Positions 43,303-55,814 of a stretch of DNA of 64,000 nucleotides are shown here, piece by piece; the first letter of the stretch is position 1, and each line of letters starts with the position of its first letter. The notes under the pieces are model-generated. The model did no database searches. It was not told the origin of the DNA and saw nothing but the letters and a program-made list of their open reading frames with translations. The DNA comes from Sporothrix humicola (lineage: Eukaryota; Ascomycota; Sordariomycetes; Ophiostomatales; Ophiostomataceae). The stretch lies in contig WNYE01000005.1 in the NCBI GenBank assembly GCA_021396245.1, forward strand, positions 310,001-374,000, written 5' to 3'. The position numbers and the translations under genes were made by a program.

Positions 43303-45668
43303 CGAAGAGTCGTGCTGCTCCTCGCCGTCAGAGGAGGGGAGACGGCCGTAAAGAATGTTGTAGTCCTGGTCGATGGGCAAAAGTTCAGAATCGACAAGAG
43401 TAACTGTCGCCAGCTTTTCGGTTTTCGGCCGTGGCGAGGAGGGTGGGAGAGAGGAAGAGATAAAGAAGTGGCGCGCACGCGATTTTGTCGGTCACGGCGC
43501 GTGTCGGGATTCGTGGGGAGAGCGTTGGGAAATGCGTCAAAGATGTATTCGCAATCACGTTCCGGCGATGAATACGGATCGAGTCGAGATTAAGAAAGCG
43601 GAAATGAGCGATGCGCGCGCTTTCGTTCGATGTTCAATCGGTCATTTGTTGTAGTCGGTCAAAACGCCGGGGTTCGTGATTCCTCGCGAATCGAGAATAG
43701 TTGAAACGAATGGACTCTGTCGGCAGCCGTCACGTCGAAAGAGGAGAAGAGACTCGGAAATAGAAGATGGCGTTCGTGTCGAGTTGTCGAGTAGGGACGG
43801 GATACACGGAAGGGCCAGGGACGAAAGCCAAAGATTGCGCGATGGTGAGTTGGCGACAGGATGTGGTGAGACGGGGGAGAGGGGGAGGTGGGAGGCGACA
43901 CGAGAGAGAAGAAAGAGACACTCAAGGAGGAGTGAGAGATCAGAAATGTCGAAAGGGTTCAGTTCAGTTCAGTGGGCCAAGGCGCAAAGTCGAGGCCACA
44001 AAAAACAGACGGAACAGGGGTGGATGATGGAAATGTGGAAAGGAAGAGCGAAAAGATGAAAAGGTGACAAACCATCGAAGAAGGGGGAAAAGATGGGTGG
44101 GACACAAAGGGAGGAAAATCAACCTAAAATCAAGGGAACAGAGCGATAAAAGCGACCTAGTTTTTTTCCCCGGGCCACAAGCAATGGCGATCGTAGTGGC
44201 GCGAGTGTGCAACGGACGGATAGTGGCCAGCGGCTGCCAGTTTCTGGGCGGGATCTGGTGGGCGCGTGAGAAGCCTGAGGCGTAAGATGAAGAGGCGACA
44301 AAGACCAAGATTTAGACCAAGTCCGATTTTATGGAGATTTTTGGGGGTTTTGGCTCCAGGGGTACTGGGCTATCTGCTATCTCTGATGATGCAAGGTGAG
44401 GATGTCGATGCTTGCCTCGTTTGCTTGGGCTTCGAGTTCGAGTCGGGCTGGCCTCGTCGATATTTTCTCGGCTGTCTGGGGAGAAAGCGAAATGCAGATT
44501 CGCGCACGGGACACGACAAACGATTTGTTCATGGGTTTGGGTTGGGGGAGGCTTTGGGGGCGTTGGATTGGACAGAGTAAAGAAAGAAGGGGGTACCGAG
44601 GAGCGTAACAGGCCACCAGCATGCAGCGATGAAGGGGGAAGGACAAGGGGGCAGACAAGAAAGGGTCCAGAAGGCGACGGAAAGACGAGAGAAAAAAGAA
44701 AAATGGAAAATCAAGCCGTTCACGCAATGCGCCGGCTCTTGCAGTGCTTTAGCGCTGTCTGACCTGCCTTGTGCACAGTATGAATGTAGACACTAGGCTA
44801 CTAGCAGCACGCCATGCAGGTTGGGGCTGGACGGAGGCTTGTCGGGATTGGCTTTGGGTGGAGGATCGGGACGTTAGATGGTGATCTTGGTTTTGATAGA
44901 ATGACGAGAAGATGCTGAATGGAAAGTTGAAAATTTGTTGACAATGACCCCTTTTTTGAACAATGTCAGTTAGCTAGCGGGTCGCTCTTTCTTCTTATTC
45001 AAGGGTTCTGCTTCAAAAGGAAAGAGCGCATCATACCTTCCAGACATGACGCAGGTAAACTTTTCGCCACGAGAGGCAGGAAGCACCGAATATCGGCAAA
45101 ACAGGCAGGCGCATGCGTGTGCAACAATCAGGCAGGCAGGACCCCCTCATTCCCATTGACATTCAGGGCCTTTCGCGGCGCGTTTTTGCGTCTGCCCTGG
45201 TAATTTTTTTTTTGGGGTCGGTACTGTGCGCGCCAATTGCTTGCACTGGCCTAGTCTCACCCAACCCCAACATGGGCCTAACTAGCCGCCCGGCTTTAAA
45301 TGTGCGCGCTTCCCTCTTTTGTCCATTGTGTACACATTACGTGTGAGTGGATGGGCAGAAAGTACAAGTACAGAAGGGACGATGTGGTGGTGACGTTTGG
45401 GCACGGATCACACACCAACAAACACCCACGTTCCTTCCACGACTGACATGCACGAAAAGGCACCAAAACAGCAGGTACGATCCTGCCTTTATCTTCGTCG
45501 CGGCTGCCCAATGTCTCACAGAAAACACAACGGCCGCCACGAGTTTTGGGAGCCAACATGAGAGTTGCATGAAACATCATTCCAGTGCGATTTTGCACTT
45601 AATATCAGCCTCGCCAGGAATACCCCAAGCTATATCAACGAACGGAGTAAGATATCATATCAGACATC
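43303..45668. promoter_or_regulatory. Divergent region between PSY2 and the second regulator
   Basis: 2.4 kb. The left 1.4 kb is purine-rich on the plus strand, so CT-rich on the PSY2 strand, fitting a long PSY2 leader. A TTCAG triplication lies near 43959-43974. Open frames here are low-complexity and lack conserved motifs. Confidence 0.5.
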
Positions 45669-48148
45669 ATGGCCGAACCGAACCAACAACACAGCAGGAA
45701 GCGGGAGAAGCCGATCCTAAGCTGTTCTTTTTGCCGAAGCCGCAAGTGAGTATCAATGTCTGCCTTTGTTTTGTTTTAAATGCAGCACGTAAGCATGTCC
45801 TAACAGAATTCCCCAGACTGCGGTGTGACAGGCAAACGCCCTGTGGAGCCTGTGTACGGCGTGGCAAGGCTGGGGAGTGCACGTTCAGCACATCAGAACA
45901 AGAACGGAGCCATGCCGTCGACTACCGGCCCCATGCACGGAGACAGCAAGCCCGGCAGCGGGTTGCCCGTCTGGAGGGCCTCGTCACTGAAATGCGCAAT
46001 CAAATGCAGACACAGTCTCAGACCACACCAGGTTCAGCAGCTTCAACAACCTTGCCAAGTCAGCCGGTCACGAGCTCGCCAAGCAATATTGCCGACGATA
46101 TGGGCAAGCTCAGCCTTACAAACGATCAAGCAGTATACACTGGAAGCTCCCATTGGGCTACAATTCTCAACGATGTGAGTGACTGGCGTGTTTTCTTCCC
46201 CTTATAACTGGCTCTAATCACACCTAGATCCAACGTTTGAAAGATGAGTTGGCAGACGACCAAACCGTAGAAGCAGCCGACTTGGATAATGATTCAGTAT
46301 TTGAAGAACCATCCAAACAAGAAGCATCCTTATCAACAACACCAGCTACGCGTATATCGCTTCTCAACAGCGGACCGTCTCTATCAAAAGAGCAAATATT
46401 GTCTGCAGTCCCATCAAGGGGGATAGCAGATAAACATATCTCTGACTTCTTCGAGTACTTTGATATGGCACCTTGTGAGTTCTACCGTGCCCATGTTTTG
46501 AATCGCTCTACGTGCTGACAGTTCCAGTCATCCTACATAGAGGAAAGTTCATGTCCGAGGTACGTTTTAAACTATACATTCTCTCAATTCAGACATTAGC
46601 TAACTTGTAAATTTGCAGTATGCCCGCTTCTGGGACAACCCATCATCAGTGTCCGTCCTGTGGCTGGGTGTGCTTTTTGGCGTCATGAGCATATCGGCAT
46701 TTCTTGCCCAGCATAACCAACAATCGACACCGGACAGTACATTAAGTACCGCTACAGACGGCACAGTTCAGACATACAGAGTCATGGCCATTCACTGCCT
46801 TGTGGCCGGTGATTATTTGCGGCCAAGACAGTACACCATTGAAGCCTTGATATTGCACTTTGCCATTGACCAGATCCTGAATGTCGACGGCACAGTCGCA
46901 AACTGGGTCCTGATGGGCGTCATCATACGTTTGGCTTTGCGCATGGGTTTACACCGAGACCCGAGTCATTGGCCATCGATACGACCTTTACAGGCCGAGC
47001 TACGCCGGCGCCTCTGGATATCTCTGTATCAAATGGACTTCTTCACGAGTGTGCAAGTCGGGTTGTCACGCATTATCAAAGATGCACAGTGTGACGCTCA
47101 GCCTCCCTCGCATCTAGCCAGCCTTGACCTGGACCAGGATATCGGGACCTCTGAGCTAGCTACGGATAGTGATGCCATTCCCACTCCGCCGCTGTTTATC
47201 GTCCAGAGAAACGGCATAGTCACAGTCGCCGCAGCAATCTATGATGCAACAGAAGAGCAGCCTGTGCCCTCGCCTGAAAAGATATCATTCCTCTCGGAGC
47301 AGCTCGAATCCGCCATCAGCCGCGTATCCTCTGCTTTCACATATACCACCTTTGAAGCATCCATCACCGATGGAGCCATCATTACATTACACCGAGTTGT
47401 CCTCGATATTTTGATACAGAAAACGATTTACTTGCTTCATCGACGAAGCTTCAGCCCGCGCGTTAGCAAAGCAGACGCCAACGAAGCCGACATATTTGCC
47501 TCTCAGGACAAATGCATAAAGGCTGCGCTCTCTATCTTGAAGCACCAGGAACGATTAGGCAGAGAGACAGTGCCGGGTGGCCATCTGTTTGATATTCGAT
47601 GGAAGGTGACCGCTTCTCTAAATCACGAGGCTCTGCAGGCTACAATGATGCTCTGCTTTGCACTGAGTTCCTTCGAGTCGACATGGCCACAACGGGCCGT
47701 TTCCCACGAAGCGTCGGACAAGGAAATACGTGACAACATCACAAGCGCACTCATACAAGTCAAGACGCAATGGGAAGCCAAGCCAGACCTGTCCGCCGAG
47801 ACCCAAAAGGCATTGCGTGCCGTCACCGCGGTACTACAGCGAAACCAAAAGGGCCATATAACAGGAGATCAGGCACAAAGCCAGTCATTGCCAAAAATCG
47901 ACGGCAGCAACTCCCAACTGCTGCCGTCGTCGGAAATGCAGGGCGGTATGTACATGTTTCACCTATTCCTTGCCACGACAGGATATACTGACATTATCTC
48001 AGACTTCTTCGACCCAATGCTAGCATTCCCAAACCCAGAGTCGTTTGACTTCAACATGTTTGATTATGGAGGCTCCATTGATCCAGGATCGATCGACCCA
48101 TTGCTCTATGATCCCAATTTTGAGTTCGACGGCACCACTTACCCGTGA
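45669..48148 (+). CDS. Zn2Cys6 fungal-type transcription factor beside an MFS exporter
   Basis: A 747-aa nuclear regulator in five exons: 45669-45745, 45817-46174, 46228-46474, 46528-46559, 46619-48148. The zinc cluster is split by the first intron and rebuilt as C19, C22, C29, C35, C38, C47. A basic region and a predicted coiled coil (QRVARLEGLVTEMRNQMQ) follow, suggesting a dimer. The fungal middle homology region covers about 190-480, with the LALRMGLHRDPSHWP motif. The C terminus is acidic and Phe-rich. A further possible 57-nt intron (47946-48002, GTATGT to CAG with a TACTGAC branch site) is in frame, so isoforms of 747 and 728 aa are both readable. It is convergent with the MFS gene 118 bp away and is its likely regulator by context only. 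Its coding GC is lower than that of its neighbours. Confidence 0.87.
47946..48002 (+). other. Possible in-frame 57-nt intron (retained-intron candidate)
   Basis: GTATGT donor, TACTGAC branch-like site and CAG acceptor within the last exon. Length is a multiple of three with no stop, so both forms are translatable. Removal joins GGC G to AC TTC. Confidence 0.55.
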
Positions 48149-48266
48149 TCTATCACCAAAATAAAAGAAGTTTGAAAGGGCCATGTCATGTTATTTTGTC
48201 AAATATAATCTAATACCCTTTCATATTTTTTCACTTGCATTACATCACAACAACCATTGCTCTGAC
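48149..48266. other. Shared 3' region of regulator and MFS genes
   Basis: Only 118 bp separate the two convergent stop codons, so the 3' UTRs probably overlap. AT-rich, nothing else seen. Confidence 0.6.
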
Positions 48267-50130
48267 TCACACCTCCTGCCAGTCACCCTTTTGCCTCTTA
48301 GACTCTGCCAGCTCTACCTCGTTATTCTTCTTCTCAATTCTCTCGCCTCTAGCATCCGGCTGAGCCTTGACACTCCGCCATTCCATACCCAGTCCGCCCA
48401 GGATACTAATACAGGCAACAATAACACCAATAACAAAGCAAACACGCAGTGACGAGTTGTACGCTGCCAGATATGCGCCGTTGAATTGTTCCGGGATCAA
48501 GGACGCCAGGCCGGTCGCACCGGCGCTTTCAATCTGCGGTGGCGTCACCGTGGCGAACGCAGCCAGACGCCTGACAAGCTGCCCGTCCAAGACGTTTTGC
48601 CCAATAGACACAAAGATGGAGCCAAACAGCGTCTGGCCAAAGAGCATGAGGGCAGCACCGATCGACACTTGGTCGCGCGGCAGCACCGTCTGGGCAGCCA
48701 TGTTGGGCGCCTGAACGCAGCCGCCGAAGCCCCAGCCGTACAGGATCTGGTAGCCGATCCACATGCCCATGGTCGTGTTGACGTTGAGTGTTGTTAGGAG
48801 ACCGGCTCCCACGGCAGTGATACAGATACCGATCAACAAAAATGGCGTGTAGTATCCCGTGCGGCTGGTCAGGATGCCGGTTGCAATGGACGAGACAACG
48901 AGGGCAATGACTTGGGGCAAGAGGTGGATGCCACTCGCGACGGCGGAGTCGCCCTTGATGGCCTGGAACCAAATGGGCAGGTAATACACTGGCTTGTTAG
49001 AAAGGTCCGTGCAATACTATCCAATATTCTCGGGTTGCCAAACTTACAGATCAAAGTCTGGTGAGCACCGATGCAGCAGCTCACGAAAAAGGCGCTGGCA
49101 ATGCTGCGCTGCATAAAAATACGCGGCGGTACTGTTGCCCTCTCAGGATGCCAGACTTGGATGACGACAAAGGCAATCAGCAGGGCAAATGCCAGTGTGA
49201 GGAGAGCGATAATGCGGCCATTGTTCCACTGCAAGGTCAGCCAGATGTTCTCGTGGGATCGTTGATGGGCCACTGTACTTACGCTGTAGGTGAAGCCTCC
49301 CCATTGAAGGGCCAGGCACAAGCAGACAACCCCCGGGATCAGCGCCACCAGACCTTCAAAGTTGAGCTGCGCAAGCTTCTGTCGGAGAGTCAAGTCGCCG
49401 TCCGTGTCTGACCGGCTCGGGATTTGGAGAAAGAAGAAGACGAAAGCGAGCACAACTGCTCCCAGTGGCAGGTTAATATAAAAGCACCACCGCCAAGTCA
49501 CATTCGTCGTGAACGCGCCGCCCACGAGGGGGCCAATAACGGACGAGATGCCGTACACGGCGCCGAAAAGGCCTTGATACTGCGGCCGTTTGGCAAGAGG
49601 CACGGCATACACAATGATGACGATCTACGTTGTTAGGGTGTATTTACAATAATAAGGGCAAGAGTGTTGCACTTACCACTCCAGATTGGACACCGCCGGC
49701 ACCGAGGCCGGCAATGGCCCGCCCGATAATGAATGCCACCGAGTTGGGCGCCGCACCGCAAATGGCCGATCCGACTTCAAAGAGGAAGACAGCCGTCAGA
49801 AATACCGTCTTGACCGAAAACAGTGTGTACAGTTTGCCAAAGACAAGCAAAAAGGCACAGTTGGTCAACAGGTACGCTGTTCCGTACCAGCCAATATCGC
49901 TCGTCGAAGCAAAGTCGTTTGTAATTTGGGCAACGGCCGTCGAGATGATGAGTTTGTCCTAAACTGTTAGGGATGTTTTGTTTCGTGTCAACTTGTCGAG
50001 CTTGAGAAGAACATACCAACGCCACGAGAAACATGCCGAGGAACATGGCCGTCATAATCAAGGCGAGGCGTATGCCCTTTGGATAAGCAAAGTCGGCCGG
50101 GGCCTCTTTGACTGGAGCTGCAGCGGTCAT
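48267..50130 (-). CDS. MFS drug/metabolite exporter, DHA2-type (14 TM)
   Basis: A 546-aa proton-coupled efflux transporter of the plasma membrane. Five exons on the minus strand: 50130-50017, 49958-49677, 49624-49283, 49228-49048, 48988-48267. The frame joins at every boundary. After a short cytosolic tail, helix 1 ([17 protein letters not shown]) leads into [12 protein letters not shown], and [15 protein letters not shown] and [23 protein letters not shown] are DHA2 antiporter motifs. About 14 helices are visible, ending near residue 505, then a charged tail. Exporters of this class carry toxins, azoles and secondary metabolites; the substrate here is unknown. The promoter (50290-50400) has five CGG-repeat elements, and the convergent neighbour encodes a Zn2Cys6 regulator. 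Confidence 0.92.
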
Positions 50131-53100
50131 GTTTGTTGAGATGGTTCTATCGGCGATGTAGGATGATTGATGTCTAAGTCGTGCGGTTGTTGATAATATT
50201 GGTGTGATGGTTGATGAATCGAGAATCCAAGCAAACTACCATTTCTCCCGCTTTTATAAATGTTAAGTTAAGACGGAGCGTCGCGAGATTTGTTATCCGG
50301 ACGGTCGTCAAGTCGGAGGATGGCCGTCTCATGATCGCCAAGTAATTGCGGACGGTCAATTGCGGATGGTGAAAAGTGACCGTCCGACCGTCCGCTCAAC
50401 GCGCACCCTCCGCACCCTCCGCGATCACCACCCGGACAGTGCGCGCATTTCCATTTCATTAGTAAAATTCAAGAGATAATTGATCTGACTTTTTATTCCA
50501 CCTTTTTTTATTTATTTTAATTTTAGCATATGTTTTGTTGTGCGTATTGTCTTTCCTATTAATATTAAAATATTTATTGAAAATAATTTACAATTGCAGC
50601 TCATTCATTTCGTCTTTTTTTTAATCCATATTAATAAGAACAATACCATACTACATACATAAGTTTGCAATGATATTCCGCAGCTCTACCAGACAGTATG
50701 TAGCCACCCTTCAAGATGTGAACAACCGCCCGTGTATACTTGGCAGCATCTCACCAAGCTTTCACCATCGTCCCCAGGAAGCTTGGATGGCTTGGCTATT
50801 GTAATTTTGGGGCTAGGGACAAAAGCAGTGGAATTGTCGCAATGCCTCTTACCTTTCCCAGCTGTTACAATTTTGCAAAAACAAGGTTAAGAACGTGTCA
50901 AATACACAAGCTTCTCGAGCCTTGCTCTTTTGGTCTTCGGTGCAGCACTTAAAAAAGCCACCCGTCCTTGCCGTAGCGGTATCGAACAATAAAGTAGAAG
51001 ATGTGAAGAGATGGGAAATAGAAGAAAGGATCTCTACTTAACGTACGTGGCTTGCTCAAGCGTCCTGAAGAAGTTTATCCTGTGGACGTCTGCCGCCCAG
51101 CTTAAGTCTGAGTAGGAGCTTTGGTTGTCCGTGCCATCTCGACACGTTTCTTTTGGTGCCTTTCACGAGGGTTTTCAGTCGGGTCCAGGCCGACATTCCC
51201 CTTCATTTTTCTTCAGGGACACTGCCTTTTCATAGACACGTGTTGGCCAGAACCACAATAAAGAACAGTGATAGGTCAATGGACGAGATGTCAGGAAGGA
51301 CCCCAGTCTAAAGGGAAGTTTTCTTTAGTCGCATCACCAGGGTAAGGGTCGTAGAGATGTTGTTGAATGACACCAAATCCCCACATCGTGGGAAGCCAAA
51401 TCGAAGCTAGTTGGCGGTCCCAGACCGTCAGATTTAAGTTTAACAGCGTTTGTCCCTTTCCAATACCGACATCGTAAATATCTGTGCACTTAGAGAATAT
51501 CTAAGTGAGTGGATAAGCCCGATGGATGAAGCTAATGCAGTCCAAATAATCCAGGGGTACGATGTCACGATATCTATATATTTGTTTGTAAACAAGGTTG
51601 TCGGTTGGGTCGACAGAAAAGTAAATGAATGCAGCTTGCGTTTATGCATGATCATACGCTTGCTTGGGGATATCGGCCATATCTTTGACCACTTGCTATC
51701 GGATATCATGTGCCATATTTGCTGCGAGGTGTAAATGCAAGAGGACGGCCGTAGTTGACAGTAGGGCCTGTCAAACACGCCGCATGCTTGCTTCATTGGA
51801 TTTCGTCATGTGAGTGGCACGCTTGTAGATTGGGCTTTTTGAGGCGGCACGCCGCAGATGTCAGTCGTCCTATTTTGAGAAGTATTTCGTCGGAAAATTA
51901 ATTAACACGAGCGAGAATGAAAAGGCAAAGTCACATATCACAATATATTAATATCGAACAAACAAGATAGGCAACTAGAAAGCCAAAGCTTAAGCCAATC
52001 ACGGGTCGGGACGTCAAGAAGAAATGGTCTTGGAGATGATCAGCCGCGAGGGAAAATCTGGCCTCCTCGCTGGAACAAGTTCCGAGAATGAGGAGAGGCC
52101 AAGGTTCTGGCCATTTTTCAGATTGAAATCCAGCCTCGCCAGGCATAATAACACAAAGGAGGGCTGAAGATATTTGAGAAGATAAGAGAGACAATCGGTA
52201 CAAGAATACAGAGATAAAGAAGTGAAAATAAGATAATATGGGGTGCACCGCCCATTTTGTACAACGTCAGGGCTTCCTATGACCATTGGCGATTGCAACG
52301 ACAATAAAGAAACGAAGAAGACGACGACTAAATCGACGACGATGCTGGTGATCAGCCCAGCCGTGCCCCTGGTTCGTGCGACACACCTATCCTTGCTGCT
52401 CTTTTATTCTGCTCGAAGAACACTCACAGAAGGCGCTCTGGATATTCCTAGTGGTTGGGCGCGGGGCATTCCGTCGAGGTGGTCGCTCTGGAGTGGTGAT
52501 TGTGCGTGACGTGGATGCACGACGTTATGCACCTTCCGCCCTCTAAGCTGTTCGACCAACGGATGCCACGATCCTTCCATTTACAATTACCTATCTAAAG
52601 AAAACTGCAGCTTCTCACGATACGAGCGCCCGGGGAGGCAAGAGCGACACAAAAGAACAGAACGTGGGGAGAAGGAACGGCGGAGAGTAAATGGTCCTCC
52701 AACCAAAGGAGTCGCATCCGGCCAGACAGGGAAAGCACGACAGAAAGACGCAATTGCCCTCTGTGCCGCAAAGAAAAGTGCTCCGACGCCGCTCTTTCCT
52801 TTTTATGCTTTCTCTTTTGGACGGCTTTGGCAGGTGCTGTTAGTTTGGATCGCGACTTTCCTAATTCGGTATCATAGATTGGTTCACTGGCACGCTCTTT
52901 CCATATATTCCCAAATTCGCACTGCAACAAGCAACTCTTGCCCTTTTCTCGCCAAGCGACCCCTGAAAACACATGCTCGTCTCATTTCCTCCTTTTCTTC
53001 CCTTTCTTCTTCAGTTCTCTATCACAATTCTTTGTCTCCCACTTTCTTCAAGAAGCTCGCCATCCGTGCACCCGACGCCGCTATCCGCGTGGCAGCCAAA

Positions 53101-55814
53101 ACGAAAATAAACGCACTCAGCTGTCAATAAGTTCTGCAGCATTCCGCCCGACATTGTGTCTGTTTCAACAAGGCGGAGAAAGAGAACAAAAAAGAAACAC
53201 TTTTCGGAAGCGGAACTCTGCAGCAATAAATAGAATACGGAACACAGAAATCGGAAAGCCTCAGCTTCTTTCTTTTGTGAGTGCGACTCCTACTGAGCTC
53301 GGTTTGAGAAAGTGCAAAAAGCCATCGATTTCATCACAACCTGAGTCTGTCTCAGTATCGGAGGAACGTCTCCAGAGAAAGGAAGACAAAAAAAAGGACA
53401 GGGCTCGACTAACAAAACTCTCTCAAAGTCGAAGAGCAGAGAACAGAAAGCAGAAACACGAAAACGAAAGAGGCTGCACATTAAGACCAGGGTCTTGCTC
53501 CTCTACTTGGCGACCAAGCTGGCCGGCCTGCATCCTTGATTTCCACCACTTCCACCCTTCCAATTGTTTCCGGCATCCATGAGCAGCGGGTTTGTCTGTA
53601 TCACCACAAACACACACAAAGTGGCAACGCTCAAAAGCCCAAGAGGCACAACGCCCAACGCCCGGTGATTCTGCACCCGCCTCCTCATTTCCTCTCGAGC
53701 TACCCCTGGCCTATGGCAAGCAGGCAAGCAAGCAGGTAGGCAACCCTATGCTGTGTTTCCCGTTCCTTGTACGAGGTGGACGCAAACATATTTCGAGAAA
53801 AAGCCACCATCACCACGTCATTCTATTTCAAGACGATGGATGTGGTAGTCAACTGAACGCCTCAGAGAATACGAGCGCTTGAAGCGAGTCCCGGCTGGGC
53901 ACATATTGGAAAACGGAATCACGGAATCCCAACACTATTCACGAACAAGATAAGGGAGAACCAAGCAACGAAAGGACACAAATTTTTCAAGAAATCAAGA
54001 ACCGGAAAGACAAGAGCAATACACACCGACATCACTTTATGCAGCCTTGCCGTCCACAGACTCAAGTGATCCTTGTCCTTTGATAGCAAAAGAACCTACA
54101 GTATCCTTGTTCGCTTCTGCTATCGACGGAGAACATTGCGCCTGCACTATTCTTCAAGGTCTTACATCGCCAAACTACTTTTCAGCTCGAAAAAGGTCCC
54201 AGACTGGAAACCATACAGTTCGTATACGAGCAACCTAAGTGTTTAGCTTCAGGGCCTTATGCTTTAAGACGTTGCAGCTTTCCTTCCCTCAACTCTTTGT
54301 CGCTCTCGTTTGCCTTCACTCTCTCTTTCTCACTTGGTTTCTGGTCGGTGTTCAGACAGGGCTAAGCGGTTGACTGAGAAAGGCTGCTAAGACCACAAAT
54401 TACACACCAGGAGCGCGGGCTTGCTTGTTCGAGTCAGGATCGCCGTTTCTGGGCCGCTTCACCCAGAACACTGGGCTCATTCTGTCTTTGTTGTCTCCTT
54501 TTATTGTGTCCTGTCTTTGCTGTCTTGTCTCTGCTCCTGGTTATTTGTCTCTGCACATTTCTCCATTAGGTGAGACATTCCCGCTGGCCTAGCTTTTCAA
54601 CTCTCTCGACGCAACCGCACAAAAACAGCCACAGAGCCATTTCTGCAACCCTTTCTGCGACCCTCCATTATTGTCTGCACCAGCTGGCCGGCACCCTATT
54701 ACCATTCACGGACAGTTTTCCTGCTGCATATTTGTGAGGCTTCTTGTGACGGGCTGGACTGAACCCTTTTTTTTCTTTTCTTTCCCTATCGCATCTTCCC
54801 CGGGCCTCTCTTGCGGCGTCCTGTCAGAAATATTGGTTTGGGCGTTGCGAGTGCATTCTTGCTCAAGACAGACCGAAAACAACGTTTCGTGGCAGCATCA
54901 TTTGTCAACACATTGTCCTTTTACCTTTAGTTCTATCTTGCGCACCCGCTTTGATTTTTTTTAAGTTCTGTCTCCTCAGATTAACTACAAGAGTATCTAC
55001 AAATCGACTAACATCATAGAGCCAGCTTCACGGAACGGCTGCTCACCCCGGCCACGCTTCCGAAGGTTCTCGCTGGCCCTTGCCCACCCACACTCTATTT
55101 GAGCTCTTACACACACCCCTGTCCTTTTTTGCACCCACCATCTTTCACCTCTCGGCAGCTTCCTCATGCCACCCCTGTTGGTTTCTGCATATCAACACAG
55201 CAGTAGTTCTTGCAGGATACGCAGCTTATGGGAGTACGTGAACCCTCTTGACTCTGTATGGATCTTTCCTTGTACTTTTCTCCCTCTCTTCCTCTCTCTC
55301 ATCCAGCAGGTACTTTTCTCCGTAATAGCTCAACTGCACATTCTCACCTCGCCTGCTGTACGTAAGACGTCGTACGATATCATCGCATTTCTTCCCCATG
55401 TCTTTGCTTGCAAGAACTGTGCTACCATCTTTCCAGAATCTTTAAAAAGCCACGGAAGCCCTCATCCCATCTCCTACACATCATTCACTCATTCCAATCC
55501 AAGCACTGTTTTTGTCTCAACTGTTTTCAAAGACAGAATCCAGAACCTGAAGACCAGAAACCAGATCGTCTCGTTCCTGCATTAGGACATCTGACTTGAT
55601 TCACTATCAATACGCTCACCTCTATACCCTCACTGTCTTATCTATTTTCTTTTTCCTCTTTCCGTTACAGGAAACCCCCAAAACCCCTACTCGCTTCACC
55701 CCCCTATATATCCTCTATCCCTTCCATTTCCCCTCACGCTCTTGGCCTTTTACGTCTCACGTTCTCTCCTTTCTCCTCTTTTTACGGAGAGCAACCTCAC
55801 CGCTCGCGATCACA
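50131..55814. other. 5.7-kb gene-poor region
   Basis: No conserved coding sequence is recognised on either strand. 50460-50650 and 51890-51960 are AT-rich. From about 52850 to 55800 the plus strand is pyrimidine-rich and contains many short upstream open frames, as expected if the gene at 55815 has a very long promoter and leader. Frames such as 51450-51734 and 55166-55585 show no domain. It could conceal a non-coding RNA or a decayed mobile element; neither can be supported here. Confidence 0.5.
50298..50394. promoter_or_regulatory. Cluster of five CGGACGGTC-type elements in the MFS promoter
   Basis: CGGACGGTC at 50298-50306 and 50349-50357, variant CGGATGGT at 50363-50370, and the reverse complement GACCGTCCG at 50378-50386 and 50386-50394 (sharing one base). 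Zn2Cys6 dimers recognise CGG triplets in direct, inverted or everted order. The cluster is 168-264 bp upstream of the MFS start codon. Confidence 0.55.

Noticed and set aside
45347..45668. Upstream extension of the second regulator's reading frame
   Set aside because: The sequence before 45669 is not conserved-looking, and the zinc cluster is complete only when intron 45746-45816 is removed.
50460..50650. AT-rich patch that might be a RIP-degraded transposon
   Set aside because: Too short, with no terminal repeats or coding remnants seen; base composition alone is not enough.
51450..51734. 94-codon open frame in the gene-poor region
   Set aside because: Codon use is unlike the real genes and no motif is visible; it cannot be told from chance.
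54410..54480. Sequence with a tRNA B-box-like GTTCGAGTC
   Set aside because: No cloverleaf or A box could be folded around it.
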